NCBI GenBank assembly: GCA_028751075.1 | Contig: JAQZDA010000011.1 | Location: forward strand, 1-64,000 | DNA: 64,000 nucleotides | From: Euryarchaeota archaeon Ods02 | Lineage (GTDB): Archaea; Halobacteriota; Halobacteria; Halobacteriales; Halorutilaceae | Direction of reading: 5' to 3' | Part shown: positions 8,923 to 17,776 of the stretch, in pieces | Position numbering within the stretch: the stretch's first letter is position 1 | How the letters are laid out: each line of letters starts with the position of its first letter | Program-made: the position numbers and the translations under genes | The notes under the pieces: model-generated | What the model was told of the DNA's origin: nothing | Database searches by the model: none | What the model saw: only the letters and a program-made list of their open reading frames with translations

Positions 8923-9798
8923 ATGCGTAACGTGGTAGAGGCTCCTGAGATCATGGCTAACGTGCTCGGTCAACAGGTCGCGGACGCGTTGCTGTCCGCC
9001 GCCATCTTCCTAGTGTCGTTCGTCTTGCTGTACCTCGTGGGTAAGTACGTCTTCAGGAACCTCGTGGAGCGGTTCTTAGACCGCAGAGACGTCGAACGCC
9101 ACGTCCGCAAACCCCTGATGAAGGTGACGCGGTACGGAGTGATATTCGGGGCGCTCGCCGTCGCCGTCGCGCTCGCGGGCTTCGGCAACGTCCTGACGTC
9201 GCTCGCCACCATCGCGGCGGCGGCGACGCTCGCCGTCGGCTTCGCGTTGCAGAACGTCATCCGTAACTTCGTCGCAGGCGTCTTCATCTACCTCGACAAA
9301 CCGTTCAAGATAGGTGACTGGATAGAGTGGGAGGGCAACAGCGGCGTCGTCAAGGACATCAGCTTACGCGTCACCCGCGTCGAGACCTTCGACCACGAGC
9401 TCCTCACGGTGCCCAACAGCCATCTCACGGAGAACGTCGTGAAGAACCCCCAGCACAACGACCAGCTGCGTATGAAGTTCGTCTTCGGCATCGGATACGG
9501 CGACGACATCGAGCGCGCGAACGAGATCATACTGGAGGAAGCCGAGGAACACCCAGATATAATGGAGGACCCCGCGCCCTCCGTCCGAGTGCACGAGCTC
9601 GCCGACAGCTACGTCGGCCTCCAGAGCCGCGTCTGGCTCGCCAACCCCACCCGGGGAGACTACACGAAGGTCAGGTCGGAGTACGTGGAAGCCGTGAAGA
9701 ACGCGTTCGACCGCGAGGGCATCGAGATACCGTTCCCGCAGCGAGACCTCAGCGGAGTGCTGGAGACGCGGACCGTAGACGGGGAACGCACGGCATGA
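8923..9798 (+). CDS. mscS: Small-conductance mechanosensitive channel MscS family
   Basis: A 291-residue MscS-type channel that would release solutes on hypo-osmotic shock. Transmembrane helices lie at about 22-45 and 68-88. The pore-lining TM3 follows (about 92-120), rich in Ala and Gly and ending in GFALQNVIRNFVAG. The cytosolic beta domain (DKPFKIGDWIEW, VPNSHLTENVV) and C-terminal alpha/beta domain follow. ATG 8923 is used here; ATG 8953, with GAGG 11 bases before it, is an alternative that removes ten residues. The stop codon overlaps the start of dihydroorotase (ATGA), so the two are translationally coupled. Confidence 0.9.
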   Translation: MRNVVEAPEIMANVLGQQVADALLSAAIFLVSFVLLYLVGKYVFRNLVERFLDRRDVERHVRKPLMKVTRYGVIFGALAVAVALAGFGNVLTSLATIAAAATLAVGFALQNVIRNFVAGVFIYLDKPFKIGDWIEWEGNSGVVKDISLRVTRVETFDHELLTVPNSHLTENVVKNPQHNDQLRMKFVFGIGYGDDIERANEIILEEAEEHPDIMEDPAPSVRVHELADSYVGLQSRVWLANPTRGDYTKVRSEYVEAVKNAFDREGIEIPFPQRDLSGVLETRTVDGERTA

Positions 9799-11072
9799 CC
9801 TCGAAGGCGGTCGTCGGAGGCATGGTCTACCGCGACGGAGAGCTGGAGCGGAAGGACGTCCTCGTCTACGACGGCAGGATAGCCGAGGTCTGCGACGAAG
9901 TCGACGTCGACGACGTAGACGAGGTCGTGGACGCAGACGGCCGCGCGGTACTGCCGGGAGCGATAGACGTTCACGTCCACTTCCGGGCGCCTGGCTACAC
10001 TCACAAGGAGGACTGGCGTACTGGTTCGAGAAGCGCGGCGGCGGGCGGCGTCACCACCGTCGTCGACCAGCCGAACACCGACCCCGAGACCGTTACCGGT
10101 GAAGCGTTCGACTTGAAAGCTGAGGCTGCGGCGGAGAAGTCCATCGTCGACTACGGAGTCAACGCCGGAGTCAGCGAAAGCTGGCAACCCGAAGAGCTGT
10201 TCCAGCGGCCTGTGGCGGCGTATGGCGAAGTGTTCATGGCGGACTCCACCGGTGAGATGGGCGTCGACGCCGACGTCTTCGAGGACGCAGTCAGTGAGAT
10301 ACAGAGCCGTGGCTATCTCGTCACCGTGCACGCGGAGGACAGCTCGCTGTTCAGGGACGTCGAGCTCCGGTCGACCGACGACTGGAGCCGGATGCGGCCG
10401 CCGGAGGCCGAGGTTGCGGCGGTGGAGAAGGCGATGGAGGCCGCGCGGGAACCCCTGCATTTCGCGCACGTCAGCCACCCCGACGCCGTCGACGTCATAG
10501 CGCCGACGGACCACACCTGCGAGGTGACGCCGCATCACCTCTTGCTGTCGCGCGACGACCTGCCGGAGCTCGGGACGTATGGGAAGATGAACCCGCCCTT
10601 GAGGAGCGAGGAAGCACGGGAGGAGCTGTGGCGGCGGTACGTCGACGGAGACGTCGACTGCGTCGCCACCGACCACGCACCCCACACCCGGGAGGAGAAG
10701 GACGCTCCAGTGGCTGAGGCGCCGTCCGGCGTCCCCGGAGTGGAGACTATGCTGCCGCTGCTGCTGGCGAAGCACCTCGAAGGTGAGGTGTCGCTGGAAC
10801 GTGTCGTCAGGTCGACTTCGCGGAATCCGGCGGCGGTGTTCGGCTTCGAGGACAAGGGCCGGCTCCGAGCGGGCTACCACGCAGACCTCGTGTTCGTCGA
10901 CCTCGAAGCCGAGCCCGAGGACGTCGACGCAAGCGGCCTACATTCCCGATGCACGTGGACGCCCTTCGAGGGCTATCCCGCAGTGTATCCCGAGATGGTC
11001 TTGCGCCGCGGCGACGTGGTATTCCACGACGGAGATTTCCCCTTCGACGGTGGCGGAGAGAACGTCGTATGA
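9795..11072 (+). CDS. pyrC: Dihydroorotase
   Basis: Dihydroorotase cyclises carbamoyl-aspartate to dihydroorotate, step three of pyrimidine synthesis. The 425-residue protein has the class I metal-site motif DVHVHFR (H60, H62), the Asn-rich substrate loop QPNTDP, HAED, FAHVSHP, and the catalytic Asp in ATDHAPHT. The start at 9795 overlaps the mscS stop by the ATGA arrangement; frame extension upstream into mscS is a shadow. The coupling to a mechanosensitive channel is odd and probably only positional. Another pyrimidine gene, carB, lies 20 kb downstream. Confidence 0.92.
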   Translation: MTSKAVVGGMVYRDGELERKDVLVYDGRIAEVCDEVDVDDVDEVVDADGRAVLPGAIDVHVHFRAPGYTHKEDWRTGSRSAAAGGVTTVVDQPNTDPETVTGEAFDLKAEAAAEKSIVDYGVNAGVSESWQPEELFQRPVAAYGEVFMADSTGEMGVDADVFEDAVSEIQSRGYLVTVHAEDSSLFRDVELRSTDDWSRMRPPEAEVAAVEKAMEAAREPLHFAHVSHPDAVDVIAPTDHTCEVTPHHLLLSRDDLPELGTYGKMNPPLRSEEAREELWRRYVDGDVDCVATDHAPHTREEKDAPVAEAPSGVPGVETMLPLLLAKHLEGEVSLERVVRSTSRNPAAVFGFEDKGRLRAGYHADLVFVDLEAEPEDVDASGLHSRCTWTPFEGYPAVYPEMVLRRGDVVFHDGDFPFDGGGENVV

Positions 11073-11103
11073 TGGGATTCAGGTGAGAGAGATGCGTCCT
11101 ACT

Positions 11104-11784
11104 CTATCTTTCGACGACGGTGTTCCGAAGCGTCCCGATGCCTTCGTAGGTTATCTCGACATCGTCACCTGCTTCGAGGCCGCCGGGGTTGGCGGGGCTG
11201 CCGAACGCGACGACGTCGTCGGGCTTCAGCGTGAACCGTTTGCTCATGAACGACACCAGCTCCTCCGGTCTGAACAGCATCATGTCGGTGTTGGCGTCCT
11301 GACGGACCTCTCCGTTGATGGTGGTCTCGATGTCCGCCGACTCGAGGTCGGGGTCGGTCTCTATCCACGGCCCAAGGGGTGCGCTGCCGTCGAACGCCTT
11401 CCGCGCCGTCCGACGCTCCTGATCCAGGCAGTCGAGGTCGTTCATTATGGTGTAACCTAGGACGTAGTCGTCCACGTCTTCCGGCTCTATGTCACGGCAC
11501 TCGCGTTCGACGACGGCGGCGAGCTCGCCTGCGTACGTCAGGTCTTCCGTCCAGCTGGGGATGGTTATCTCGGTCTCCGGCGGATGCGCGGCGACCGCGG
11601 GCTTGATGAAGAAATCCGGTACTTCGGGGACGTCGTACTCCATCTGATCTATCTTCTCCGCGTAGTTCCTGCCGACGCAGAACAGGGTCCCTGGTTCACA
11701 CGGCGCCAGGAGTTCGTCGTGGTCTACCTCGTCGGGATCTACCTGATGACGCTGCGGCCTGCTTCGGGTTCGCGCGAGCTTCAT
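11104..11784 (-). CDS. Fumarylacetoacetate hydrolase (FAH) family protein
   Basis: A 226-residue FAH-fold enzyme; the family cleaves or decarboxylates beta-diketo acids with Mg2+. The family core is recognisable: FCVGRNYAEKI, DFFIKP, the metal-binding YAGELAAVVE, YTIMNDL, FDGSAPLGPWI, and TLKPDDVVAFGSPANPGG. Size matches the single-domain acylpyruvase/oxaloacetate decarboxylase group rather than true fumarylacetoacetase. It converges with dihydroorotase across a gap of about 30 bases. A TATA-like element lies about 28 bases before the ATG. Substrate unknown. Confidence 0.85.
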   Translation of the reverse strand: MKLARTRSRPQRHQVDPDEVDHDELLAPCEPGTLFCVGRNYAEKIDQMEYDVPEVPDFFIKPAVAAHPPETEITIPSWTEDLTYAGELAAVVERECRDIEPEDVDDYVLGYTIMNDLDCLDQERRTARKAFDGSAPLGPWIETDPDLESADIETTINGEVRQDANTDMMLFRPEELVSFMSKRFTLKPDDVVAFGSPANPGGLEAGDDVEITYEGIGTLRNTVVER

Positions 11785-11975
11785 GGTAGAAGCAGTCGGA
11801 CTCCGGCTTTACGTCTTGCGCTTCCCACGTCAAAGGAGGGCGCAGGCACCGTGACCTAGTTCTCTAGCTCAGACTTACCGGATTCAAGCCTGAACTGGCT
11901 GAAACCAGACCATCCGAGAACCAGTATCCAGGCATTCGATTTAAGGAACTCGATGCCTTCTGTCACGCCATAGAG

Positions 11976-13409
11976 ATGTCGGAGGAGCCTCTGGAGCCCA
12001 CGGGCACCAACGTCGAAGGCGAGGCACCTGACGCCGAACCCACGGTGGAGACGGAGGAGGCGACGGTCACCGACGACTCGGAGCTCGAGCGCACGCTCGG
12101 ACTCGCCGGCGGACTCGCCATAGGCATAGGGACGATGATTGGCGCCGGGATCTTCGTCTTCCCCGGACTCGCCGGCGCAGAGGTCGGGACGGCTGCGACG
12201 GCGTCGTTCGCCGTCGGTGGCGTCATCGCCTTGCTGGTGGCGTTGCCGACGTCGGAGCTCGCGACCGCGATGCCGAAAAGCGGCGGCGGATACTACTTCA
12301 TCAGCCGCGGACTCGGGACCCTCGCCGGAACGGTCGTCGGGCTCTGCCTCTGGATAGGACTCGTGTTCGCGACCGCGTTCTACCTAGTGGGACTCGGGTT
12401 CTACGCGCTCGACGCCTTCGCCGAAGTAGGGATATCCATCGGCGGAAGCCCGGGACTCCTCGTCAGCGCGTTGGCAGTGGTGTTCGGCGTCGGCTTCACC
12501 GTCCTGAACGTCACGGGGACGGAGAACGCGGCGAAGCTCCAGAACGCCATCGTCGCCCTCCTATTGTCGATGCTGGTGGCGGTCCTCGCGTTCGGCTTGC
12601 TCGACAGCCTCGGCTTCGTCGACGCCGGAACCCCTGCGGAGGAAGCAACGGACGTCTGGAGCGCCGTCCCCATCCTGTCCGTCGCGGCGCTCGTCTTCAC
12701 CAGCTACCTCGGGTTCGCTCAGGTCGCCACAGTCGCCGGCGAGATGAAGAACCCAGGGAAGAATCTTCCGCTCGCGATGATAGGCAGCGTCGTCATCGTC
12801 ACCGTATTGTATGTCTTGACGATATTCGTCGCCACCAGCGTCTTCGACAAGGACTCCCTCGCCGACGCCGGAGAGACCGCGATGGTGGAGATAGGTAGAG
12901 AGCTTCTCGGCGTACCAGGTGCGCTCGTCATAATCGTCGGCGGCTTGTTGGCGACGATGTCGTCGGCGAACGCCTCCATCCTCAGCACAAGCCGCGCGAT
13001 ATACGGGGTGTCGAAGGATGCCTTGCTTCCGAAGTGGGCGGCGCGGATAAACCTCAGGTACGGCACCCCACATGTCGCGTTAGCGATGGCGGGCGGCCCC
13101 GTCGTGGTACTGGCGGCGACTCGTCAGGTGCAGCTGCTGGCGGAGGTGGCGTCGTTCCTACATCTCGTGATGTACGGCCTCATCTGCGTGGCGTTGATAG
13201 CGATACGTCGCGACGAACCAGAGTGGTACGACCCCGAGTTCCGCGTACCCGGCGGCGACGTCATACCGGCCGTGGGAGCGTTCGCGAGCTTCGGGTTGAT
13301 AGCGTTCATGGATCCATTGTCGATAGCGGTGGGAGCGGTGTTGATAGCGGTGACGGCAGGGTGGTACTTCTATTACGCTGGCGACGTAAACCTCAAGGGG
13401 GCGCTATGA
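11976..13409 (+). CDS. APC-family amino acid permease
   Basis: A 477-residue amino acid/polyamine/organocation transporter with about 12 transmembrane helices. After an acidic 35-residue N-terminal tail, TM1 carries the substrate-binding GIGTMIGAGIFVFPG, diagnostic for the family. Helix 6-8 motifs such as FTSYLGFAQVATVAGEMKNP are also typical. The stop codon overlaps the start of the next gene (ATGA), which encodes a tandem universal stress protein. Haloarchaeal APC permeases are often fused or coupled to Usp domains, which probably sense nucleotide to regulate transport. Substrate cannot be deduced. Confidence 0.9.
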   Translation: MSEEPLEPTGTNVEGEAPDAEPTVETEEATVTDDSELERTLGLAGGLAIGIGTMIGAGIFVFPGLAGAEVGTAATASFAVGGVIALLVALPTSELATAMPKSGGGYYFISRGLGTLAGTVVGLCLWIGLVFATAFYLVGLGFYALDAFAEVGISIGGSPGLLVSALAVVFGVGFTVLNVTGTENAAKLQNAIVALLLSMLVAVLAFGLLDSLGFVDAGTPAEEATDVWSAVPILSVAALVFTSYLGFAQVATVAGEMKNPGKNLPLAMIGSVVIVTVLYVLTIFVATSVFDKDSLADAGETAMVEIGRELLGVPGALVIIVGGLLATMSSANASILSTSRAIYGVSKDALLPKWAARINLRYGTPHVALAMAGGPVVVLAATRQVQLLAEVASFLHLVMYGLICVALIAIRRDEPEWYDPEFRVPGGDVIPAVGAFASFGLIAFMDPLSIAVGAVLIAVTAGWYFYYAGDVNLKGAL

Positions 13410-14107
13410 CATCCAACGTGCTCGTTCCCGTGAAGATACTCGAAGGCGGTGGCGTGTCACCAGGGTTGATGACTTTGTTAGGCACCGTCGACGTCACCGT
13501 GCTCGGCTACCACGAATTGCCGGAGCAGACGCCGCCGGATCAAGCTCGCAGCCAGTACGAGGAGCAGGCGGTGTCGGCGCTCGAGGACCTCGAGCAGGAG
13601 TTCCGGAGCGCGGGCGGGGAAGCCGACCATCGGCTGGTGTTCACCCATGACAGCCGGCAGACCATCGAACGTGTCGCCGACGACGTCGACGCTCGCGCTT
13701 ACGCGATATCCGGCGTCACCGGCGACGTCGACAGCTTGCTCGTCGCACTGTCGGGTGACGTCGCCGTCGACCGCGTCGTCGGCTTCGTGAAAGAGGTCGT
13801 CGGCGACCGCAGTATAGCGGTGACGTTGTTCGTCGCGGGAGAGGATGCGGAGGCGGCGGAGAGGAAGCTAGAGTGGGCGGAGGAGAAGTTAGAGGGGTCC
13901 GGTGTAGACGTCGACACCCGGTTCTCGGTGTCGGGGTCGCCTTTCCAGGCGTTGGTGGATGCGGTGAAGGGTCACGACGCCGTCGTCGTCGGGGAGAAGG
14001 CGCCGTCGTTGAAGGAGCTGGTGTTCGGTGACGAGGCGGAGAAGCTCGCGGAGGCGTCGGTGGGGCCGGTGCTCGTGGTGAGGTACGACGAGTATCTGGA
14101 CGGGTGA
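13406..14107 (+). CDS. Tandem universal stress protein (UspA) domain protein
   Basis: A 233-residue soluble protein with two Usp-like halves. The first begins NVLVPVKILEG; the second (about 115-228) ends in the typical DAVVVGEKAP ... SVGPVLVVR, which forms the nucleotide-binding loop in Usp proteins. The first half lacks a clear glycine-rich ATP loop. The start overlaps the stop of the amino-acid permease, so the protein is made with it and likely modulates it. Confidence 0.8.
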   Translation: MTSNVLVPVKILEGGGVSPGLMTLLGTVDVTVLGYHELPEQTPPDQARSQYEEQAVSALEDLEQEFRSAGGEADHRLVFTHDSRQTIERVADDVDARAYAISGVTGDVDSLLVALSGDVAVDRVVGFVKEVVGDRSIAVTLFVAGEDAEAAERKLEWAEEKLEGSGVDVDTRFSVSGSPFQALVDAVKGHDAVVVGEKAPSLKELVFGDEAEKLAEASVGPVLVVRYDEYLDG

Positions 14108-14147
14108 CGTCACTTATCTTTTTACTCCACGGCTTCATCTACCGCGT

Positions 14148-14798
14148 ATGACGGAGGACGACCCCCCGGACTCCCCCGCCGACGTCACCTCCATCGACAA
14201 CGGCCTCGACCAGCTTCAGGAGCTCGAGGACACCGTCGACGGCCGTCACGAGGTACAGGAGGTGCGTCAGGCGATAAAGATGGTGGAGAAGCTGTCGCCG
14301 CGTAGGGCGATAGAGAAGTACACTACACGTGATATGGCGCAGACGTTCGTAGGAGGAATCCTGCTGTCGCTCCCCTTGCTGGTGGAGGACGGAGTCTTCG
14401 ACATCGCCGAATGGTTCGTCGACTTCACCGTCGCAGGCGTACCCGTCTTCCTCATCGGGAACGTCGCGTTCGTAGTCGTCCTCAGCTACGGCTTGATATA
14501 CTGGTCGGACTTCCGGCAGGTGAAGCTCAAGAAGATACTCGGCGTGTTCCCCCGGAGGTTGATGGCGGTGCTCACTATCTCGTTGTTGACGGCGTCGTTC
14601 CTCGTCTTCCTCTGGGGAAGACACACGATAGACGACCCGTCACGGTTGGAGGTGTTCGCCCGTATAACCGTGATATGGGCGGCGGCGGCGTTCGGCGGCG
14701 CGCTCGGCGACATACTCCCCGGTGAAAGCAGGGGAACCGACGTCAACGAGATGATAGAGGGGATGCTGTCGAAGAGAGATACAGAGGAAGAAGACTGA
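14148..14798 (+). CDS. DUF2391-type membrane protein
   Basis: A 216-residue integral membrane protein. A cytosolic N-terminal region with an acidic start and a basic segment precedes hydrophobic helices at about 67-82, 93-118, 140-156 and 171-189. The pattern RDMAQTFVGGILLSLPLLVEDG and the tail AAAAFGGALGDILPGES resemble the haloarchaeal DUF2391 family, which has no known function. TTTTTACTCC about 27 bases before the ATG is a TATA candidate. It follows the Usp gene with its own promoter. Confidence 0.75.
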   Translation: MTEDDPPDSPADVTSIDNGLDQLQELEDTVDGRHEVQEVRQAIKMVEKLSPRRAIEKYTTRDMAQTFVGGILLSLPLLVEDGVFDIAEWFVDFTVAGVPVFLIGNVAFVVVLSYGLIYWSDFRQVKLKKILGVFPRRLMAVLTISLLTASFLVFLWGRHTIDDPSRLEVFARITVIWAAAAFGGALGDILPGESRGTDVNEMIEGMLSKRDTEEED

Positions 14799-14836
14799 CG
14801 GGGCAGAGGAAGACTGAACAAGCCGTAGAGACCGAG

Positions 14837-15121
14837 CTATCCGTGGAGGCCGGAGTCCTTCGAAGGCTCTACACCGTGTCTCCTGCAGACCTCCACCGCT
14901 TTCTCCCGAAGAAGAGATGGCTTCGGCAGCTCACCGTGTTCGCGGGCGTAGCTGATGAGCCATTCGGCGACGGTGTCGACGGCTTCCTCACCGGCTTCGT
15001 CCTCCACCTCCTCCAGCGCTTCGAGGTACGCGGGTTCCCACCGTTCGAACCGCTCCCGAAGCAGGCCTTCCTCCTCCCTCGTCTGCCGTATCTGCTTCAG
15101 CCAGTAGTAGACGTTAGCCAT
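14837..15121 (-). CDS. Conserved-type hypothetical protein, 94 residues
   Basis: A small, charged, helical protein (MANVYYWLKQIRQTREEEG ... ERWEPAYLEALEEVEDEAG). The ATG at 15121 is preferred over an upstream in-frame ATG at 15175 because a TATA-like TTTTTA (minus strand, 15143-15154) sits 28 bases before it. I do not recognise a named family. The gene lies between divergent/convergent membrane-protein genes, so context gives no function. Confidence 0.65.
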   Translation of the reverse strand: MANVYYWLKQIRQTREEEGLLRERFERWEPAYLEALEEVEDEAGEEAVDTVAEWLISYAREHGELPKPSLLREKAVEVCRRHGVEPSKDSGLHG

Positions 15122-15245
15122 GGAGTTCGTTAGGGTGACGAAGGGTAAAAACCCTTCCAGCCCTCTGTCACCCATGCTGCCAGGGGTTTCTCACTTGGTC
15201 GAGTCCACCACAAGATGGATACGTCTCAGCTGTTTCTTCATCTGT

Positions 15246-15794
15246 ATGAGAGAGGAAGCCGACAACGTCCGGAAGCTCGTCAACCTCCTCGGTGACACGG
15301 GGTTCGTGGACGCGATATCCAACGCCGAAGAGCTAGTGAGGGACGCGGAGGCGACGCTCGAAAGGGTGGAGAAGATAGAGGGTGACGCCGAACAGGCGGT
15401 GCGCGAAGCCAACGTCGCGTTGAACCAGGTGGACAGCCGCCTCCAGAAGTTCGACGAGACCATGCGGTTGATAGAGGCGAAGATAGAGGCGGCGTTCAGC
15501 ATCGGTTTCTTCTTCTTCGCCCTCACCCGCTACCTCGAAGGCGACCTGTACATCGCGGCCGCACTCGCTGTGATGGGGTTGATGGGTGCCGGCAGCCTCA
15601 TCGTCACCATAGCGACGATGCCTCAGGTGCAGAAGCTCCTGAGCATCGGCGAGTACGCGAGCGACCAGGTCACGGATCTATCCACGGGTGAGCTGGGGCG
15701 ACGTGACGGAAGGAGGAAGAGGATGGAGGCCGAGGCGAGAGAGGTCGAGGCAGCTGAAGGAAGACAGGGTAGCTGGGACACCCGCGAAAGGTAG
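15246..15794 (+). CDS. Coiled-coil membrane protein, function unknown
   Basis: A 182-residue protein. Residues about 5-85 are a long charged helix with heptad character (DAEATLERVEKIEGDAEQAV ... QVDSRLQKF). Two adjacent transmembrane helices follow (about 86-102 and 108-132), then a basic and acidic tail. The topology places the coiled coil and tail on the same side. I do not recognise the family. Start chosen at the ATG directly before the coiled coil; earlier in-frame codons would translate low-complexity leader sequence. Confidence 0.6.
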   Translation: MREEADNVRKLVNLLGDTGFVDAISNAEELVRDAEATLERVEKIEGDAEQAVREANVALNQVDSRLQKFDETMRLIEAKIEAAFSIGFFFFALTRYLEGDLYIAAALAVMGLMGAGSLIVTIATMPQVQKLLSIGEYASDQVTDLSTGELGRRDGRRKRMEAEAREVEAAEGRQGSWDTRER

Positions 15795-15890
15795 AGCCAG
15801 CTCTACGTTGATGCTGAACCATGGGGATGGATGACGGTCGCGGCGTCCAGATGGATACAAACTGGCGCCAGCAACCCTTCTTCCGTTTAG

Positions 15891-16031
15891 AAGTACACCG
15901 TGGATATCGGCGACGGTGAGAGCCTGATGAAAGCCGTCCAGGACACCGGTAGACGCGAGGTCTACATGGACGACGAAGCCGACGAAGACCACCGTATGCC
16001 CTTCAGCGTCGACGACCCTCCTCCACGTTGA
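15891..16031 (+). pseudogene. Truncated copy of the TrkA-C/KhtT-like regulator gene
   Basis: In this frame the DNA encodes 46 residues closely matching residues 13-59 of the complete regulator at 17291 (here KYTVDIGDGESL and REVYMDDEADEDH; there KKFTIDIGDGESL and REVFLDDDPDEDN). An in-frame TAG lies directly before it and a TGA directly after, and no ATG opens it. It is a remnant of a duplicated gene. The two copies flank the mgtE-like gene. Confidence 0.8.
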
Positions 16032-16069
16032 ACGACCGCTGCACTGTACGGGTTCCGGAGAGGGAGATT

Positions 16070-16093
16070 CAGCTGATAAAGCTTAATCAGCTG
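16070..16093. promoter_or_regulatory. 24-bp near-perfect palindrome at the mgtE promoter
   Basis: Arms CAGCTGAT and ATCAGCTG flank a centre with AAGCTT; 11 of 12 positions are self-complementary. It lies 23-46 bases before the mgtE ATG and covers the place where a TATA box would be. It could be an operator for a metal- or salt-responsive repressor. A hairpin acting on the transcript is the alternative. Confidence 0.45.
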
Positions 16094-16115
16094 TCAGCTT
16101 GAATGCACTTCCGAG

Positions 16116-17216
16116 ATGACTTCAGAGGCCGTAAATCCAGGTGAAGTCGAGGAGGACGACGCACTGGACTACGAGATGTCGTTGGACGAGGTGATGACGG
16201 ACGAGTACGTCTCCGTAGACATCGACACCTCCGTCGCGGACGCCGTCGACGAGTTCCAGAGATACAGCCCCGAAGACCCCGAGACGACGTCCGTGTACTA
16301 CGTCTACGTAGTCGACGACGACGGCGTACTCAAGGGTGTAGCGTCGCTCAGGGAGCTCCTGAAGGCGGACGACAGCCAGTCTATCTCCGAGGTCATGGCC
16401 ACCGACCCCGTAGCCTTCCACGACTCCTCCGACGCCGAACGCGTGGCGACGGAGGTCGCCGACCTACACTACCCCGCCGTCCCCGTCGTCGACGAAGACG
16501 GCGTCCTCGTCGGCATCGTACGCAGCGACGTCTTGGTCGACGTCGTCGAACAGGAGTCCAGCGAGGACATGCTCCGGATGCAGGGGATGCGCGTCCCCGA
16601 CCTCGAAGGCGAGGACCTGCAGAAGGAGGAGGAGCAACGCAGCCGGCTGATGCTCGACGCCAGCATCCGCGATATACTCGGGATCAGGGTCCCCTGGTTG
16701 ATCGTCGCGTTAGCCGGCGGCTTCCTCGCCGGCGGCGTCATCGGAGTCTACGAGGAGACCCTGGAAGCCGTCGTCATCCTCGCGTTCTTCATCCCCGTGG
16801 TGATGGACATGGGAGGCAACGTCGGCACGCAGTCGTCGACGATATTCATCCGCGGCGTAGTGCTCGGCCACATCGACAGAGCCAACGTCGTGAAACGCAT
16901 CATGAAGGAGTCCATCGTCGGACTGATAATCGGGGTCATCGTCGGAGCGGTCGCCGCAGGGGTCGCCTACCTCTGGCTGACGATGCTGCGCGCCGACCCC
17001 GCCGCCATCGAGGTCGCCTTAGTGGTGTTCGGTGCCATGGTCGGCACCTCCACCGTCGCTGCATTAGTCGGCTTCGTCATACCCTGGTTGGTCTACATGG
17101 GGGGTCAGGATCCTGCGGCGGCGTCGAACCCCATCGTGACGACGATAAAGGACGTAAGCGGCCTGCTCATCTACTTCGGGCTCGCCAGCCTGTTGATAAG
17201 CGAGCTCCTGGTGTAG
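16116..17216 (+). CDS. MgtE-like Mg2+ transporter with CBS pair, lacking the N domain
   Basis: A 366-residue carrier. Residues about 20-150 form two CBS domains (LDEVMTDEYVSV ... VMATDPVAFHDS ... HYPAVPVVDEDGVLVGI), which in MgtE bind nucleotide or Mg2+ and gate the channel. The membrane part (about 190-366, five helices) has the MgtE hallmarks DMGGNVGTQSSTI and DPAAASNPIVTTIKDVSG. The acidic N domain of classic MgtE is absent, as in some archaeal proteins. Next come a TrkA-C regulator and an antiporter, so the group forms an ion-homeostasis locus. A palindrome overlaps the probable promoter. Confidence 0.85.
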   Translation: MTSEAVNPGEVEEDDALDYEMSLDEVMTDEYVSVDIDTSVADAVDEFQRYSPEDPETTSVYYVYVVDDDGVLKGVASLRELLKADDSQSISEVMATDPVAFHDSSDAERVATEVADLHYPAVPVVDEDGVLVGIVRSDVLVDVVEQESSEDMLRMQGMRVPDLEGEDLQKEEEQRSRLMLDASIRDILGIRVPWLIVALAGGFLAGGVIGVYEETLEAVVILAFFIPVVMDMGGNVGTQSSTIFIRGVVLGHIDRANVVKRIMKESIVGLIIGVIVGAVAAGVAYLWLTMLRADPAAIEVALVVFGAMVGTSTVAALVGFVIPWLVYMGGQDPAAASNPIVTTIKDVSGLLIYFGLASLLISELLV

Positions 17217-17290
17217 CCATCTCCCTGATGTAGCTACCTGAGGTTAAGGAGGTGTCTTTAACTGAGACGCGGTATACAGGGAGATAAGAG

Positions 17291-17773
17291 ATGGATGTCG
17301 AGGAATCTGATCTACCGGGAGTCGGCAAGAAGTTCACCATCGATATAGGGGACGGCGAGAGCCTGGTGATAGTCGTCCACAACACCGGTAAACGAGAGGT
17401 TTTCCTGGACGACGACCCCGACGAAGACAATCGGAAGCTGTTCAGCGTCGACGACAGACTCGCCCGCGTCGTCGGCAGCGTCCTGGAGGGCGCGTACTTC
17501 CAGCCCGTCGCCAGCGAGGAAGCGGAGACCTCGCTGGGTGACGGCAACCTCATCGAATGGGTGACGGTGGACGACGACAGCGGGTTCGTCGGACGGACCG
17601 CGGAGGAAGCAGGTTTCGTCGAAGAAGGAGGTGCGGCGATAGTCGCGATATCCCGGGAAGGCGAGACGTTCACTGGTGAACCACCGGTGGAGGAGATACA
17701 GGCCGGCGACACCTTAGTCGTCGTCGGCACACGTGAGGACTGCAGGGAGTTCATAGAGAACTTCGAAGGCTAG
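17291..17773 (+). CDS. TrkA-C domain regulatory subunit of a cation/proton antiporter (KhtT-like)
   Basis: A 160-residue soluble protein. The N-terminal half (FTIDIGDGESLVIVVHNTGK) is the KhtT-type domain; the C-terminal half (FVGRTAEEAGFVEEGGAAIV ... GDTLVVVGTRED) is a TrkA-C (RCK_C) ligand-binding domain. It ends 3 bases before the antiporter gene, the usual KhtT-KhtU order, and probably gates that antiporter in response to a nucleotide or ion. A truncated duplicate of this gene lies at 15891-16031. Confidence 0.88.
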   Translation: MDVEESDLPGVGKKFTIDIGDGESLVIVVHNTGKREVFLDDDPDEDNRKLFSVDDRLARVVGSVLEGAYFQPVASEEAETSLGDGNLIEWVTVDDDSGFVGRTAEEAGFVEEGGAAIVAISREGETFTGEPPVEEIQAGDTLVVVGTREDCREFIENFEG

Positions 17774-17776
17774 ACC

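Noticed and set aside
9660-10880. A 406-codon minus-strand open frame opposite dihydroorotase
   Set aside because: It overlaps well-supported dihydroorotase completely and has a composition typical of antisense shadows of GC-rich genes.
11840-11975. tRNA-like stretch with GATTCAAGCC before the amino-acid permease
   Set aside because: No acceptor stem, anticodon arm or D-arm could be folded around it.
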